The position numbers and the translations under genes are program-made. Under the pieces are notes generated by a model. It saw only the letters and a list, made by a program, of their open reading frames with translations. It ran no database searches and was not told the DNA's origin. Positions 1-11,999 of a stretch of DNA of 64,000 nucleotides are shown here, piece after piece (within the stretch, counting starts at the first letter, position 1; every line of letters begins with the position of its first letter). Source of the stretch: Saccharina japonica (Eukaryota; Sar; Phaeophyceae; Laminariales; Laminariaceae); NCBI GenBank assembly GCA_008828725.1, contig MEHQ01002765.1, positions 571,719 through 635,718 on the forward strand. Direction: 5' to 3'.

Positions 1-699
1 ATAGATAGGGTGCGTACCAAACCGACCTTTTACGGAGGCTGTTTTTTCTCACATTGTGAATCGCCTTGCTGTAGTACATGCATACCTCCAAATCACAACG
101 GATCTTAAGAAGTATTTGCACGAGACATTATCACGGCCAACTTGTTGCAGACACAACGGACAACACTAACTACTGTGATATGGCTGGGTGAGACACAGAG
201 TATCCCCTTGCAGGTTTGTCTATTAAGCATCCTTGGTGTTACTCACTTTCCGTAGAGTCAAGCGTAGAAGAGAAGCAGCTTTTATTAATCCCCGAGCCAG
301 ATGACATCTGCTCGGGATGGGCTTCAAGTATGGCCCACAGATATTATAAAAACCCCGAATACCGAATACGAATGCCATCCAAGTTATACGAAAACGGATC
401 AATTACCTGTGCAGAGGTAATTACCGGCCTTCCTAGCCCATACCATTACACTAGCCCACCCTGATGAGCCGTATATGCAGAAATATGGGGAAAACGGGGA
501 AATCCCAGTTCCCCGAATTAGAACATGAGTCGAAGATGCGGCTCCTCAAAACCCCTCCCACACCTCTAAGTTGCTAGGCTAAGAAGCCGGAAAAAAAAAA
601 AACGCAAAGAAAGGCAATTGAACGTAAACGCAGGTGCTGTGAACGAAGCCAATGTCAGAATAAAAATCAAACGCAAACTAACGGCACTACTAGTTCGGA

Positions 700-962
700 G
701 ACACGTACGTGCTACGAAATACGGTAAACCGTTCTTTTCCGTGCTACGCGTACGAAATACGGTAAACCGTTCTTTTTCTGAGATTGGTCATATGAAGAGC
801 TCCATACCCCACCCACAACCTGACTTTTGGAAGGAAATGGAAGTGCTACATGACCGATGAACAGTAGTCCCATGTGGCCGAAGTATACAACGGAAACTAT
901 TGCGTCACAAGAATGTCGTTCCGACAATGTTGGGTTAAGGAGCACAGCCATTCCGAAAATGT
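700..962 (+). mobile_element. Family A MITE, degenerate, with internal duplication
   Basis: The interior matches family A (AAGAGCTCCATACC, GGGTTAAGGAGC). About 32 bp near the left end (around 708-739 and 741-772) is duplicated in tandem. The right terminal repeat is not recognisable. Confidence 0.6.
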
Positions 963-1259
963 TTAAGACAAAAACACCACCTATATCGTAGAACGCCTCC
1001 GAGGAGTCTGGGCTGGTCCTCCGTTAAGCGGCGCAGTCTGGCAGTAAACGAGCCGGTTGAACAGTCGCAGAATACGCGGTAGAGGCGATGTAGCAAGTTT
1101 TTTTTTTTTTATTGAAGCCCCCAACACGACGACGAGGAGCTCTTCTTCATGACCCCACCCGATACAATATTTGGAAATAGATTCAGCCCGGACGTCGGTT
1201 AACTGTTACAGAAGTGAGTATACTTCGGGCAGAAAGCTCTTCTGTTTGTTTCTGTGGTT

Positions 1260-1514
1260 GATGCGTGCTACGATAGAGATAGAACTTTTTGGCTGAAATG
1301 ATTTCTGAAAGATCGAGCTCCTTAACCCAAACTCGGGGACCTGTCACTATTCTGTTGCAATCTTGTTCCTTGTATGCGTCGGCTATGGGATTTACAATCG
1401 GATAGCACTTGTACTTTCCTCCCTTAATGATCAGTTCGGGGTGAGGTATAGAGCCCTTCAAGTAACCACCCTTCCAAGGCAAAAACATGGTGGACCTCTA
1501 GCGTAGCACGCGTC
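1260..1514 (-). mobile_element. Family A MITE (AAGGGTGG subtype), intact ends
   Basis: It starts GATGCGTGCTACGATAGAG and ends CTAGCGTAGCACGCGTC, flanked by the 4-bp direct repeat GGTT. The interior has CTCCTTAACCC and CAAGTAACCACCCTT, which mark the subtype also seen at 8.4, 16.6, 22.7 and 27.0 kb. Confidence 0.88.
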
Positions 1515-1654
1515 GGTTTTCTTCTCTATCGGAGTGCCTTACTTAGTGACCAATGTGGAAACTCATTGTCTCACGCTGTGATATGACGAGGATAATGATG
1601 ATGATAGCGAAAGTGCGACCAGATGAAAACGCCCATGGATTCGGCATAAAAACA

Positions 1655-1760
1655 AAGTGGTACGTATATTACGAAAATATTTCCGTCGATTTTGGGTTAA
1701 GGAGCCCCGTTCCACCCAAAAACAGAAAACAGTTTACGGATAAAAAACGTCCTACCCTTA
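1655..1760 (+). mobile_element. Family A MITE 3' fragment
   Basis: Only the segment around TTTTGGGTTAAGGAGCCCC and the following A-rich stretch up to CGTCCTACC is recognisable. No flanking duplication is visible. Confidence 0.45.
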
Positions 1761-3156
1761 GGGTTACACGCCTCTCCCCAAAGGGAGGGATATTTCCGCC
1801 TGACGCGTTGATACGATATAGAGTGAAACCCATTCTGGGCCGAATCTGATTTTTGCGACTGAGGTTGTTTCTTAACCGAGAAACAGCCCAACAAGGCATG
1901 CCTTACCTGACATTTTGGATAGATTGTTGCTCGAAGTAGATGAAATATTTCGAGAGACTGCTCTTGTTGCAGACATCGGCCGTAACAATCACTTGTCGGC
2001 TTAATTAAACGCAAAATATTTTTAAGAACTTCGTGTTCTTAGGCGGAGCTTACCATTGGTGCAGGGCTCCTCATCTGAAGAGCCTTTCGACTCTCTCAAA
2101 GCCGGACTACAATTTGTTTCTGCTTTTTGTTTTTTTAGACAAAATGGAACCTTGTTCTTGTTGGTGTGTGCTGCTACTTACGTATACATACACCTACCTG
2201 GATATCTTCGCAGGTGATTTGGGCCCAACAGGAGAGTGCGGTATCTTGAAGGGGTCAACCCTATGAAAAACCCAATCAACCATTGACATACTGCCCAGTG
2301 GATATTGTTCTTCCCCTTTGAAAAATAAATAAATAATTCAACCGTAAGATACACAATTAACGGTTATATATCTCCTTTTCATCGCGACATGTATGAATCG
2401 ACATGAGTACTGCTCCATCGACCCCTGTTCCTATACATTCTCGTGAAGCATGAGTATCACAATCGTGATCCATCGCGAAGCATGTTCTTATTTGTTTGTT
2501 TTGGCTCGTGTCGCTGTGTTCTCAAAAACCCGGCACGTTCACAGTTCACTTGCCCTATTTACCCATCCCTCAGTTTGCGTTTATTTTGCTTCGGTGGTTT
2601 TTCTCTGTCTCACACGAGTCTGTGACCACAGCATTTAAATTGTATTTCTCAAGTATTACGAATCAGGACAGACACTGACTGGGTGTACTGACGATGTAGT
2701 TGGGTAGGAACAACGAGTTTAAAGTGAAGGCAACATACACATACATGATGTGTACTGCGTGAAACTAATCACAGAGAGGGGAAGCTTTTATGATTTGTTC
2801 GGATGCTCCTCCTCAACTGATGATCTCTATTTATTCCGTGCGTCGTAGGCGCAAAAACGTACGACGTACTGTCTTGGAACTTTGTATGGGGTGCTTTCCC
2901 ATACGTTTGCTCCCAAAACCTGAACATATTTGAGAAAACCAATAATAGTGCGTGGTTGCGATCTCCCCGGCGAACAAGATAGTATCCTGGCTTAGCTGCT
3001 GACGAAAATCAATTGGGCAACACAAGACTAGCGCTGTGGGAGGAGGGATACCCTGGTTGGCACTGTGGCGTTTTCAGGCGACCCGGATAAATAGGCGCTA
3101 ACTCATCAAAATAGGTCCAAGAAAACAAGTTTCGTGTTCGCAGAGTAAGCAAACAA

Positions 3157-3409
3157 GACGCATGCTACGGCGGTGGTAGGAGTGCACCATGCTTTTTTTC
3201 TGAAGCTCTTAAGCTCTATGCTTCACAAAAAAACTGATTTTGGACTAAAACGAGAATGCTCGACCGAGGAACAATACCATGGCCTAACTAAGCAGAAAAT
3301 GAAGAATACTGCAAAACTAGACTGAAAGTCCGATGATTTTGGGCTAAGGAGCCCGATTGTTCAGAAACGCTTCCCGCCAAAGAGTGCTACCTCTACGGTA
3401 GCAGCCGGC
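3157..3409 (+). mobile_element. Family A MITE
   Basis: The left end is GACGCATGCTACGG and the right end GTGCTACCTCTACGGTAGC. The interior contains GAAAGTCCGATGATTTTGGG. The terminal few bases on the right have diverged. Confidence 0.8.
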
Positions 3410-4978
3410 AATAACACCAGGGCGGTGCATACAGAGATTTTCAAACGTTTATAAGACGCTCGAGACCGCCCAGATATAGGGTGGTCACTCATCCCAGTGC
3501 CTCTTTCATCGCCCCAACATATATGTATATCGGACGCAGAAGCGGCCCCGCGGCCATAGCACAAGAGACAAGTGGGGTAAGGCATGCCTTATTGCGTAGC
3601 ATCTCAGTTGGGGGAGCTTCGTCAGCCATAAAATCACACGTGTTCTGACAAAAACAACAATGTACCACTATCGAAGAAACGCCGTTCCTCCGCATGCTAC
3701 ATACGGTATATGTGTACCATATGTGTTTTTTCTGGGTATCCTCCCTTAATGATCGATATCTGTACACCTCGCCGCGAAAGCTGGTTTTGCCCGGGAAAAT
3801 AAATTTCTACTACAGCATACCCGAAGGGCAATAACATGGCCCATAATTTGATGTTCACAAAGAAAGGCGAAAATGCCACACAAGAAGCAAATTCCATCGA
3901 GTGAATATTGAGCAGCCTTTTCATTCAGTAACCGCTTCACCTGAAAAGTACGACCTTTTCATCCTAGAGCGCATATATATTTTTTGTTTAAACGAGGAAC
4001 GGGATGAGCACCGCCCGCTGTTCCCGAGACCCTCTCGTAAAGGTAATGAAACCAAGTTCGAGCATGCATGTGTTAGCCACTACTACAGTAAATACCTCTA
4101 CGTGTGTCCCACGTTGAAATACCAGAGCTTGTTCGTGGTTCTTTTTACCTCTCTATCCCAAAGCCACATAACACATGTCGTCTGCTCGCGCCAGACGAAC
4201 GGACCTGTGCACATACGGGACCTGATTGTTACAGGACTCCGAGCGCGCAACCTGTCGGGGCTTCACAGGGCAGGTGTTGTTCTACGTATGGATCGTCTTC
4301 GATGCAAGGGAGAGGAGGCAGGAGGGAAGCTCGGACACAAATTCACAGCTCGTCGTGTGAAGTCAACACTAGTCAGAACGCCAGAACTGCCAGCTGCAAG
4401 GGTTTCTTTTTTTTCATTCAAAGCGTCGAAGGGTCGTTTCTTGCGTTCCACTATAATATTCCCCTGAATATCGGGGGGTGGGCAGCTTAATGGAAACTAT
4501 TGGGGCCATACCTCCACTTCAGAGATTGGTGTCCAAACTACAAAACTTACATTCGATCAAACAGTGGCCCGTTTTTCCTCATCCGCCACTCTTCTGACAA
4601 TAAATTCCTAGAGAGTTGTTTGTGTGGGAGTAAGGCCAACTGCGACCCTGGATAAGAAGACTATAATACCGGTCAGGGTGACTCTTGGGCAGTAGTCGGA
4701 GGTAATCCGAGATAACCTAGTGGCCCGATTTGACTCGCTTTCCCCCCGTGCAAACACTGTTATGTAGTTCCACAATCGAGCCCAAGAGGGTTCCAACCTC
4801 GAAATCAACGCATCGCATGAAATAAAACCCACAAACCTGCGGAAGCCGTTGCGAACCCGTCCTAAACATTCATACAAAGAACATTTAAAGAAAAAAAAAA
4901 ATGTGAATTCTGTTGCCCTGACACGAATAGTATCGTGACGTCTACCCTCACTTATGATCGTTTTGTTTTTTTTTACCC

Positions 4979-5524
4979 CGACACGTGCTACGATCGGGGT
5001 ACCAAAGGTGACGAATGCTACGATAGCGGTGCACCGTGATGTTTCTGCCTTCTAAGGGTGGTCACTTATGGTCACTTGAGGAGCTCCATACCTCACCCGA
5101 AAATCGATTTGTTTGCAAGAAACCAAACGTGCTACCCGACCAACAAGCCCATGAGCTACGAAGGTATACTATGGAAAATATGGAAACTCACAAGAATGAA
5201 AGTCCGACGAATTTGGGTTAAGGAGCCCGATCGTCCGGAAAAACAATGAGCAAAAAGTGCTGCTTCTATCGTAGCATTAACCAGGTGTACGTCAAAATTG
5301 TTCTGAAAGGCGTCGCTTCTTAACCCACAATAATTGTCAGAATGTCATTTTTCTGTTTTGTTTTGCAATACGTAAATTTTTTTTTTTTTTTAATACATTA
5401 GCAATTAAGTTGTTCGTCAGATAGCCACTTCGTTTACATCTCGATATCAGCTGTTGAGCGGGGGTGTATAGAGTTGGTATACTACTCTCACAAGATAATG
5501 GGTGTACCTCTATCTTAGCGTGGG
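4979..5524 (-). mobile_element. Family A MITE interrupted by a nested copy
   Basis: The left end GACACGTGCTACGATCGGGG is separated from the rest (TTCTTAACCC to GTGTACCTCTATCTTAGCG) by the element at 5010-5282. Removing that element and one AGGT restores a normal family A order. The interior is diverged and holds a long T run. Confidence 0.65.
5010..5282 (+). mobile_element. Family A MITE nested in another
   Basis: It starts GACGAATGCTACGATAG and ends TATCGTAGCATTAACC, flanked by AGGT on both sides. The CTTCTAAGGGTGGTCACTT interior matches the copy at 21.7 kb. Confidence 0.85.
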
Positions 5525-5706
5525 TTTTTGTGAAAACATGCGACGGTACGTAGGAAACCCACCCTATTTGGGGGCCTCTCTCCAGTAACTGACTTCTGAG
5601 AAAACACGAGAGCGCAATCCGATGACCAACAGTCAGGAATTTACCAGTGACGACTAATATTGCGTAAATCGCTTATAGTACATACCTGGTATACGATAGG
5701 GATGAA

Positions 5707-5960
5707 GAGGCATCCCACGATAAGGGTGCAGCAGAATGTTCTGATCTCCTCACATGAGGAGCTCAATATCTCACCTACTTAGAACATGACTTCAAAAACA
5801 TGCGATCACGCAACCCGACCAAACCTTTCCAACGCGGTAGTCCAAACACAAATATCCCAGTAAAACGAAAACAGTATTCGGTAGTTTTTACTCACGTGAG
5901 GAGCACAATCGGTCAGGAATATTTGAGCCTAAAAGTGGTACCCCTACCGTTGGATCTCTC
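5707..5960 (+). mobile_element. Family B MITE
   Basis: The left end is GAGGCATCCCACGATAAGGG and the right end CCTACCGTTGGATCTCTC. The interior has CACATGAGGAGCTCAATATC and GCGCAACCCGACC? written here GCAACCCGACCAAACC, as in the family B copies at 22.2, 28.1 and 43.4 kb. No clear target duplication. Confidence 0.82.
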
Positions 5961-6007
5961 TTGCAAAATACTTCCTACTGGTCGTATTAGCTCAATGTTT
6001 GCTTGGC

Positions 6008-6258
6008 GACGCATGCCACGGTAGAGGTGCACCACGTTTTTTGCTGAGGATGGTTGCTTGAGGAGCTCGATCTCTCACCTGAAAAGTGATTTCGGAGGGG
6101 AATAAAAGTGATACCCGACGAACCATACAATGGGCTAAAACTGTACACTGAAAAATATGGCAACACAAGAAGGAAAGACCGGCGGTTTTGAGTTAAGGCG
6201 CCCGATCATTTCAGAAACAAATCAGCCAAACATTGCTGTCTCTATCGTAGCACGCGTC
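6008..6258 (+). mobile_element. Family A MITE
   Basis: It starts GACGCATGCCACGGTAGAGG and ends TCTCTATCGTAGCACGCGTC. The interior has the usual GAGCTCGATCTCTCACC and GAGTTAAGG blocks. Confidence 0.85.
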
Positions 6259-7269
6259 TTGCAAGCCTCGTAACAATACTGACCTGGTAAGTTCCATGGT
6301 GAGTACAGACACCGACGCCAAACAATGGCCTATATTTACAGGGGTATGGGCCGACGGAATCATTTCGTTAACGACTTTAATTGCTGTAGCCGGCCAGTAG
6401 TCAGTCGCGAGGAAACGTACCTAACAATAGCATCATGGAATAACGGCACGCAGCTAGCAAAGCTGAATATCGACCGGTTGGGAGAATTCACAGCTGACGT
6501 GTTTCTTAGCTTATTATTAATTGCTGTATTGTGGATTCGTCTTGCCATGCACGCTATGATTTGCCGAGGCGGTCTGGGAGCTCTGGCAGTCAGAAAAAGT
6601 GAACGGAATAAGGCCTGCCCATGTTTGGTAGGAAGGCGGCGTTGGTTTCCAACGAGGATAGAGGTGTCCTGTATTCCTGCACTAAGCCTGCTGGTTGCTC
6701 GAAATGCAAGATACTACGAGTTTGTTTGCGGGGCAAGCGTGCTACGATTAATGCAGCACTGTTTTTACAGAAACCGTTTCGAAATGACGGAGATCATTGA
6801 ACCAAACTCGTCGGAATTGCATCTCTGTGTTGTGACAGTTTTCGTGGTTGTGTAGGTTTCCTCCGTCATCAGTTTTCGTGTGGGGTATCGATGTTCTCAA
6901 GCGATCACCCTGAGAAAACAAATGGCGCAGCGCTACCCGAGCATGCCTTAGGTATTTCTGCAAATTACCGGGGAGGTCTCCAACAAGACGATCGAAGGCA
7001 AAAGTTATGTTTTAACGGCATGTTGCATCGTGTGCACGGTCGATGAACATATACAATGTTTCGGAGATGACACCTATTATAGCAGTAATCGGTATCGTAG
7101 AGTCGCTGCTCGATAACACAGGGGCCGTGTACTACAATGTAGTTCGTACCATATCAGTAAGCACGGGCCATTTAGGAGTGAGTGATTTGTTCCGTGTCAC
7201 GGTTTTCATGTGATAACAGCAGGTCTTACGCTCTTGGGTGCACTCGTACACGTGCCAAGTACTCTCTGG

Positions 7270-7516
7270 GACGCGTGCTACGGTAGAGGTAGCAGTTTCC
7301 GGCGGCATCGGTCTATGGACGATCGGGCTCCTTAACCCAAATACGTCGGACTTTCATTTTTGTGACGAACAATGTTTCAGAGTATACTTTGGTGATGATA
7401 TTTCTCATCCGGTAGCACTTTTATTTTCCTCCAAAATCATTTTTTCTGTGAGGTACGACGCTCCTTAAGTGAGGCGCTCGGAAAAAACATGGTTCACCTC
7501 TATCATAGCATGCGTC
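7270..7516 (-). mobile_element. Family A MITE, intact ends
   Basis: It starts GACGCGTGCTACGGTAGAGG and ends CCTCTATCATAGCATGCGTC, flanked by CTGG on both sides. It is a close match to the family consensus. Confidence 0.9.
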
Positions 7517-7744
7517 CTGGTAGCAAATAGCAAATCTGCAGTACTCATATCGTAGACAAAGAGCAGCATCATGGCACAGCGTAGCTACTCGTAAGACAGT
7601 ACAGTACGCCAAGTATAAATCGTCAAAATGGATTGCTTGCGAGCGACAAGCTACCAATCCCTACGGGCATCGCTAAAGTGTGGGTCTCCTCAAGAATGAG
7701 CTGGCCGGTATGTGGCGGTCTGAGGTATCATGTTCGCATATGTT

Positions 7745-8026
7745 GACGAATGCCATGGCAGGGGGAGGAACATCGGATGTCTGGGGCTCTCCCCTAACTT
7801 TGATGAGCTCTTATGCGAGTACATCCCCCCCCCCCCGAACCTGACTACCAGGCATACAGTCAAAATCTATCCAATCGCCTAAACGTCTAACCACATATGC
7901 TGCGAGGCACTTCGTAACGTAACAGGGTTCTGACTATATGGTGCGGCCCCTCGGCCGGGGTGACCCATCAGCCAGAGAAGATATGTATGCAAAAACTGTG
8001 ATTAGGCCTACATAGTAGCACGCGTC
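7745..8026 (+). mobile_element. Possible highly diverged family A MITE
   Basis: The left end GACGAATGCCATGGCAGGGG and right end CATAGTAGCACGCGTC are TIR-like and correctly spaced, but the interior hardly matches. It could instead be two unrelated TIR fragments. Confidence 0.35.
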
Positions 8027-8408
8027 AATTCTGCACATGTTTGGCCCATGGGAATGTCGCGTATGTCGGAACTACTGTATATCACCCTCGGTTGTGGAAC
8101 AAAGGGCGGCTGTCGGGGAGAGGTGCATACTTCGACAAACGAGGAGCCTTAAATGCTACGGTAGGTGGGTCTCGTGTTCGCGTCCTGTACTATCAAGCCG
8201 ACCAAAGCCACTCCTCCAGCCGAATGGCCACGTTGCTAATCTGCAGGATTCAGGTTTTTAATAGGTTAGTGTGTTTTTACAATAGGTGCACCGCCATGGG
8301 ATTATTGGTTAGTTTGCGACAATAGTATGTTCCAAGGCAAATTAGGTTATACTGGCCGGGTATTAAAGAAGGGGGGGGTGTGGGGGGGTTCCTCCTCCAA
8401 CCGTAGCA

Positions 8409-8662
8409 GACGCTTGCTACGATAGAGGGTGCACTGTGTTTTTTTCTGGAGCTCCTTACTTAAAGAGCGCTATACCCCACCCGAAACTGATTTTGGAAGA
8501 AAGTAATAGCGCTATCCGATTGCAAATCCAACGGCCGAAGCAAGCAATGAACAGCCTTGCAACGAAATCATGACAGTCCGCCAATTTTGGGTTAAGGAGG
8601 TCGATCATTCAGAAATCATTTTAAGCCAAAAAGCGCTATATCTCTATATCGTAGCACGCATC
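8409..8662 (+). mobile_element. Family A MITE, intact ends
   Basis: It starts GACGCTTGCTACGATAGAGG and ends TATATCGTAGCACGCATC, flanked by AGCA on both sides. Confidence 0.88.
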
Positions 8663-8743
8663 AGCACCAGGTTTTCCCGCCTTGACCGTAGGCATGCGTC
8701 AGACCATGAACGCTAACGAGAAAAAATATTCGTTTAGCCTTTG

Positions 8744-9295
8744 GACGCGTGCTACGGTAGAGGTCCCAGTGACACTTTCCGGCTGAAACTTGTGCAGATG
8801 GATAGGGCTCCTGAGGCATTACGATAGAGGTAGCAGTTTTTTCGATGGTTTGTTTTCCGAATTGACAGAGAGAGAGGTCCGTAACACAAAATTGTCTGAG
8901 TTGCCATATCTTGTTCGGCAATAGTATACATCGCATACCGAAAGTAAGAGCATGGGACGGTTTGTATTCGGTTCCCTTTCCTACTTTTTGCTAAATCAGT
9001 TTACGGCCGAGTATCGAGCTCTTCCTGTCAGGAGGGACCAGAAAACATATGGCGCACCTCTATATCGTAGGGTGTCTTTCCTTGACCCTAAATCGTCTGG
9101 CTTTTGACTGATGTGTTGAAAATATTTTTTCGAATATACTCACTATTAGTATATAGGTCATGAGATTGATCATCGGGCCTCGATTTGTATTTTCCTAAAA
9201 AACAAAAGCCGTTTTCCGGTGAGGTATGGAGCTCTTCAAGTGATCACCCTTATAAGGCAGAAACATCGCGGTGCACCTCTATCGTAGCCTACGTC
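8744..9295 (-). mobile_element. Composite: family A MITE carrying a nested family A copy
   Basis: The outer ends GACGCGTGCTACGGTAGAGG and CACCTCTATCGTAGCCTACG are flanked by CTTTG on both sides. Its interior breaks after GGGCTCCT and resumes at CCTTGACCC, with a second element in between. Confidence 0.78.
8812..9076 (-). mobile_element. Nested family A MITE
   Basis: It starts GAGGCATTACGATAGAGG and ends CACCTCTATATCGTAGGGTG, inside the CTCCTTAACCC block of the outer copy. The flanking TCCT duplication is imperfect. Confidence 0.65.
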
Positions 9296-9976
9296 CTTTG
9301 ATCATCTTGGTCGGTAATTGTTGGTTGAAAAAAGAACCCACGCGGAAAACTACGGGAACAGAGAAAAGGGTGTATGGGGGTATGTATGTACACCGTGAAC
9401 TCGATATTCGTACAGGGGGCGCTGCACTCGTGGGGGGTCCATTGTTAAACCAGATGATTACTTTAACCGCATTCAATTAGCAGGTTGAAGTTTATGATAA
9501 ATCAAAAGCGCAAGGTGCATATGAATATAGTTTTACGGCACACAAGTCAGTTTATGGGTGTCATCGTGTGGCCAGGACGTGGAAGATAATGTGTATTCAC
9601 AATTTCTCAGGTCGTTGTAAATAAAAACATTCACTCTCATCTATGTATATAGTGTCCCTCTTTTGACAAATATACTCCATCTACACTGAGGTTGTTCAAT
9701 TCATTTATTGAATAAGTACATCCACCCCTACGCCGATACATATATACCCTAGCGTCACGTGTCCACGGACGTATGCAAAACAGTACACTGAAGTATGTAT
9801 GCATATCTAAAACGCGCAAACGGAAGCAGCATTACTGTATTCGGGTCACAACGAATGAATGCATGAAGTGTCGTCCGTATACTGTCTATACGAGTACTGT
9901 AATTCACACCCGCTATGTCGTCTAACCCCGTACAACCCAAACGTGCTCCGTCCCGGCATTAAAGGGATGCGAGGGT

Positions 9977-10110
9977 CCATGGTCATACGACTACGGCCCT
10001 GCATGACATGAGTACACCCCCCCCCGCCCCTGCTCAGGGGCGCGGAGGTCCGTCCGGTCATATGACTACACGGCCATGCACGGCATGAGAGTACACCCCC
10101 CTCGCCTCCC
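9977..10110 (+). repeat. Two diverged tandem copies of a 50-60 bp unit with C-runs
   Basis: Units near 9977-10025 and 10051-10110 share the order GGTCATAYGACTAC, CATGACATGAG or similar, then GTACACCCCCC. A third copy lies on the opposite strand at about 49430-49490. Confidence 0.65.
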
Positions 10111-11033
10111 GTCCTCACGCAGTTCGGGATCGCGTGCGTCGGAGGTAACAAGCCTTGACCCTGAAAGATCTTGAGAGGGGGAGACTAACGGTGACACTTG
10201 ACAATCTTAGCACCCGTCACTGCGATACTAATGGGTGGTACAAACTTGTGTCGCGAGTAACAATGCGTAGGGTCGTAACGGCGCGGGAGGAACATGATCC
10301 TACCCCTTCTCGCAGGCGCGTGCTAATGCTTCAAATAGCATCGCTTTGGTCAGGTTATCAACGTCCCAGAAGGACCCTCGTTCAATGTTTTTCACCTGCG
10401 CATATACGCTCAAATAATGTGTCGTCTCGTTGTCCACCATGGATACATCATTACATATCACTAGATGGTATACGTTCAGAAATTGTCCCCGCCTAAACGA
10501 GGCCCTGCTACGATGGTATCGCTACATATGTCTCCTACCGGCTGTCCATCGTGACTCTCGACGCCAGCGGTTCGGTTGTACCCAGTTGTATCAGGAAACC
10601 GTATTGGTACAGGTACGTTCAGCCAGTCACGGGGGGCATGTACCACATACCGTCCTTAAGGCCCAAATCCGGGTTCGAATCTCCCCTCGCCCTCAGACGG
10701 TGATGCCGTTGGAAACACATTTACAAGCACTGAGCTATACCACTCTGCACCTAAATATAAGCACATTTTGTACATTTAAATTGAATCAAAAAGGTGCTTC
10801 TATTTCGGGACAGAGGGGTATGTCAGAAGAATTCAAACCAGCCACTGTAGACAGAGTAACAACCAATACTTCGGGCGCATGCTACATACAATAGAGGTGA
10901 CCGATGTTTTGTTTTTCACGAGGGTTGGGTCACTCGAGGGGCACAACAACCGCACGAAACATAGAAGTAGCGGAAAAGGGCCAGAAACATGCTGCGCACA
11001 CCACCGATGAGCAATATCATGGGCTGCTGTAAA

Positions 11034-11563
11034 TACGCATGCTACGATAATAGGGGTGCCTCGTGATTTTTCTGAGCTCCTCACCTGGGAAGCTCCGTAC
11101 GCCACCAAAAATAGGTTTTTGGAGGAAATTGAAAGTGCTTCGTACCCGGGCGCGTGCTACGGTAGAGGTGGCACTTTCTAGGTGAATCGCTTTCTGAACG
11201 ATCGCGCTCCTTAACCCAAATTCGTCGGACTTTCATTTCTGTGACGAATAATGTTTCAGAGTATACTTCGGTCATGAGATTTTATCATCCGGCAGCACTT
11301 TAAGTTTCCTGCAAAATCATTTATTTCGGTGAGGTATGACGCTCCTTACGTGAGGAGCTCAGAAAAAACATGGTGCACCTCTATCGTAGTATGCGTCACA
11401 ACCCGATGGATAACTCTATGACAAATTACATTAATCTACTATGAGAAACATTGCGACGCCCCAAGACTGAAAGTCCGACGATTTCGGGTTAAGGAGATCA
11501 GTCGTTCAGGAAACGTTTCAGCCAAAAAGTGTCACTGGGACTACCTCCATCGTAGCACGCGTC
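11034..11563 (+). mobile_element. Middle family A MITE of the nest
   Basis: It starts TACGCATGCTACGATAAT and ends CCTCCATCGTAGCACGCGTC, flanked by TAAA on both sides within the outer copy. It is itself split by the element at 11149-11397. Confidence 0.78.
11149..11397 (-). mobile_element. Innermost family A MITE of the nest
   Basis: It starts GGCGCGTGCTACGGTAGAGG and ends CTCTATCGTAGTATGCGTC. It is close to consensus, consistent with being the youngest layer. Confidence 0.85.
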
Positions 11564-11999
11564 TAAACATACAATGGAACCTACAGTACTGCAACACCAG
11601 ACTGAAAGTCCGTCCGATGAGTTTCGCCGAAGGAGCCCGATCACATTATGAACTGTTTCAGCCCAGAAGGGCTACATCCTTAGTAGCACCGGTGTTTCCA
11701 CCGGTGTATCGCTGGATAAAATGGGCAATATAATCAGACACCAGGGTGTTCTACGATAACAAAATAAAATAGCTCGCCCCGTAGGTAATATAGTCTAAGA
11801 CAGTTTTCTACGTTTTTGCATGCTGTGTGTTTCACGCTGGGCGAGTATAGCCATGCGACAGCATTAAGACACCATAATCATAGTTTGGTCGTATTCATGT
11901 TAACTTTCCAGAGTACTCGTAATCGAAAGTGTTTTCTTACATCATCATTCTCGTGGTCATCATCATCCTCTAAAAAGAAGAGTGTTGTTAACAACAGCG

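Larger units (their letters stand above)
10874..11692 (+). mobile_element. Outermost family A MITE of a three-level nest
   Basis: The left half (GGGCGCATGCTACATACAAT onward) stops at 11033 and the right half resumes at 11564 with CATACAATGG and GGAGCCCGATCAC, ending near TAGTAGCACCGG. The element at 11034-11563 lies between them. Confidence 0.7.

Noticed and set aside
3901-4467. 188-codon plus-strand frame
   Set aside because: No family resemblance, no codon bias and no splice context.
10660-10745. tRNA-like sequence with TAGCTCAGTG and TTCGAA motifs
   Set aside because: The D and T stems do not pair. It could be a decayed tRNA or SINE head, but it is not a gene.
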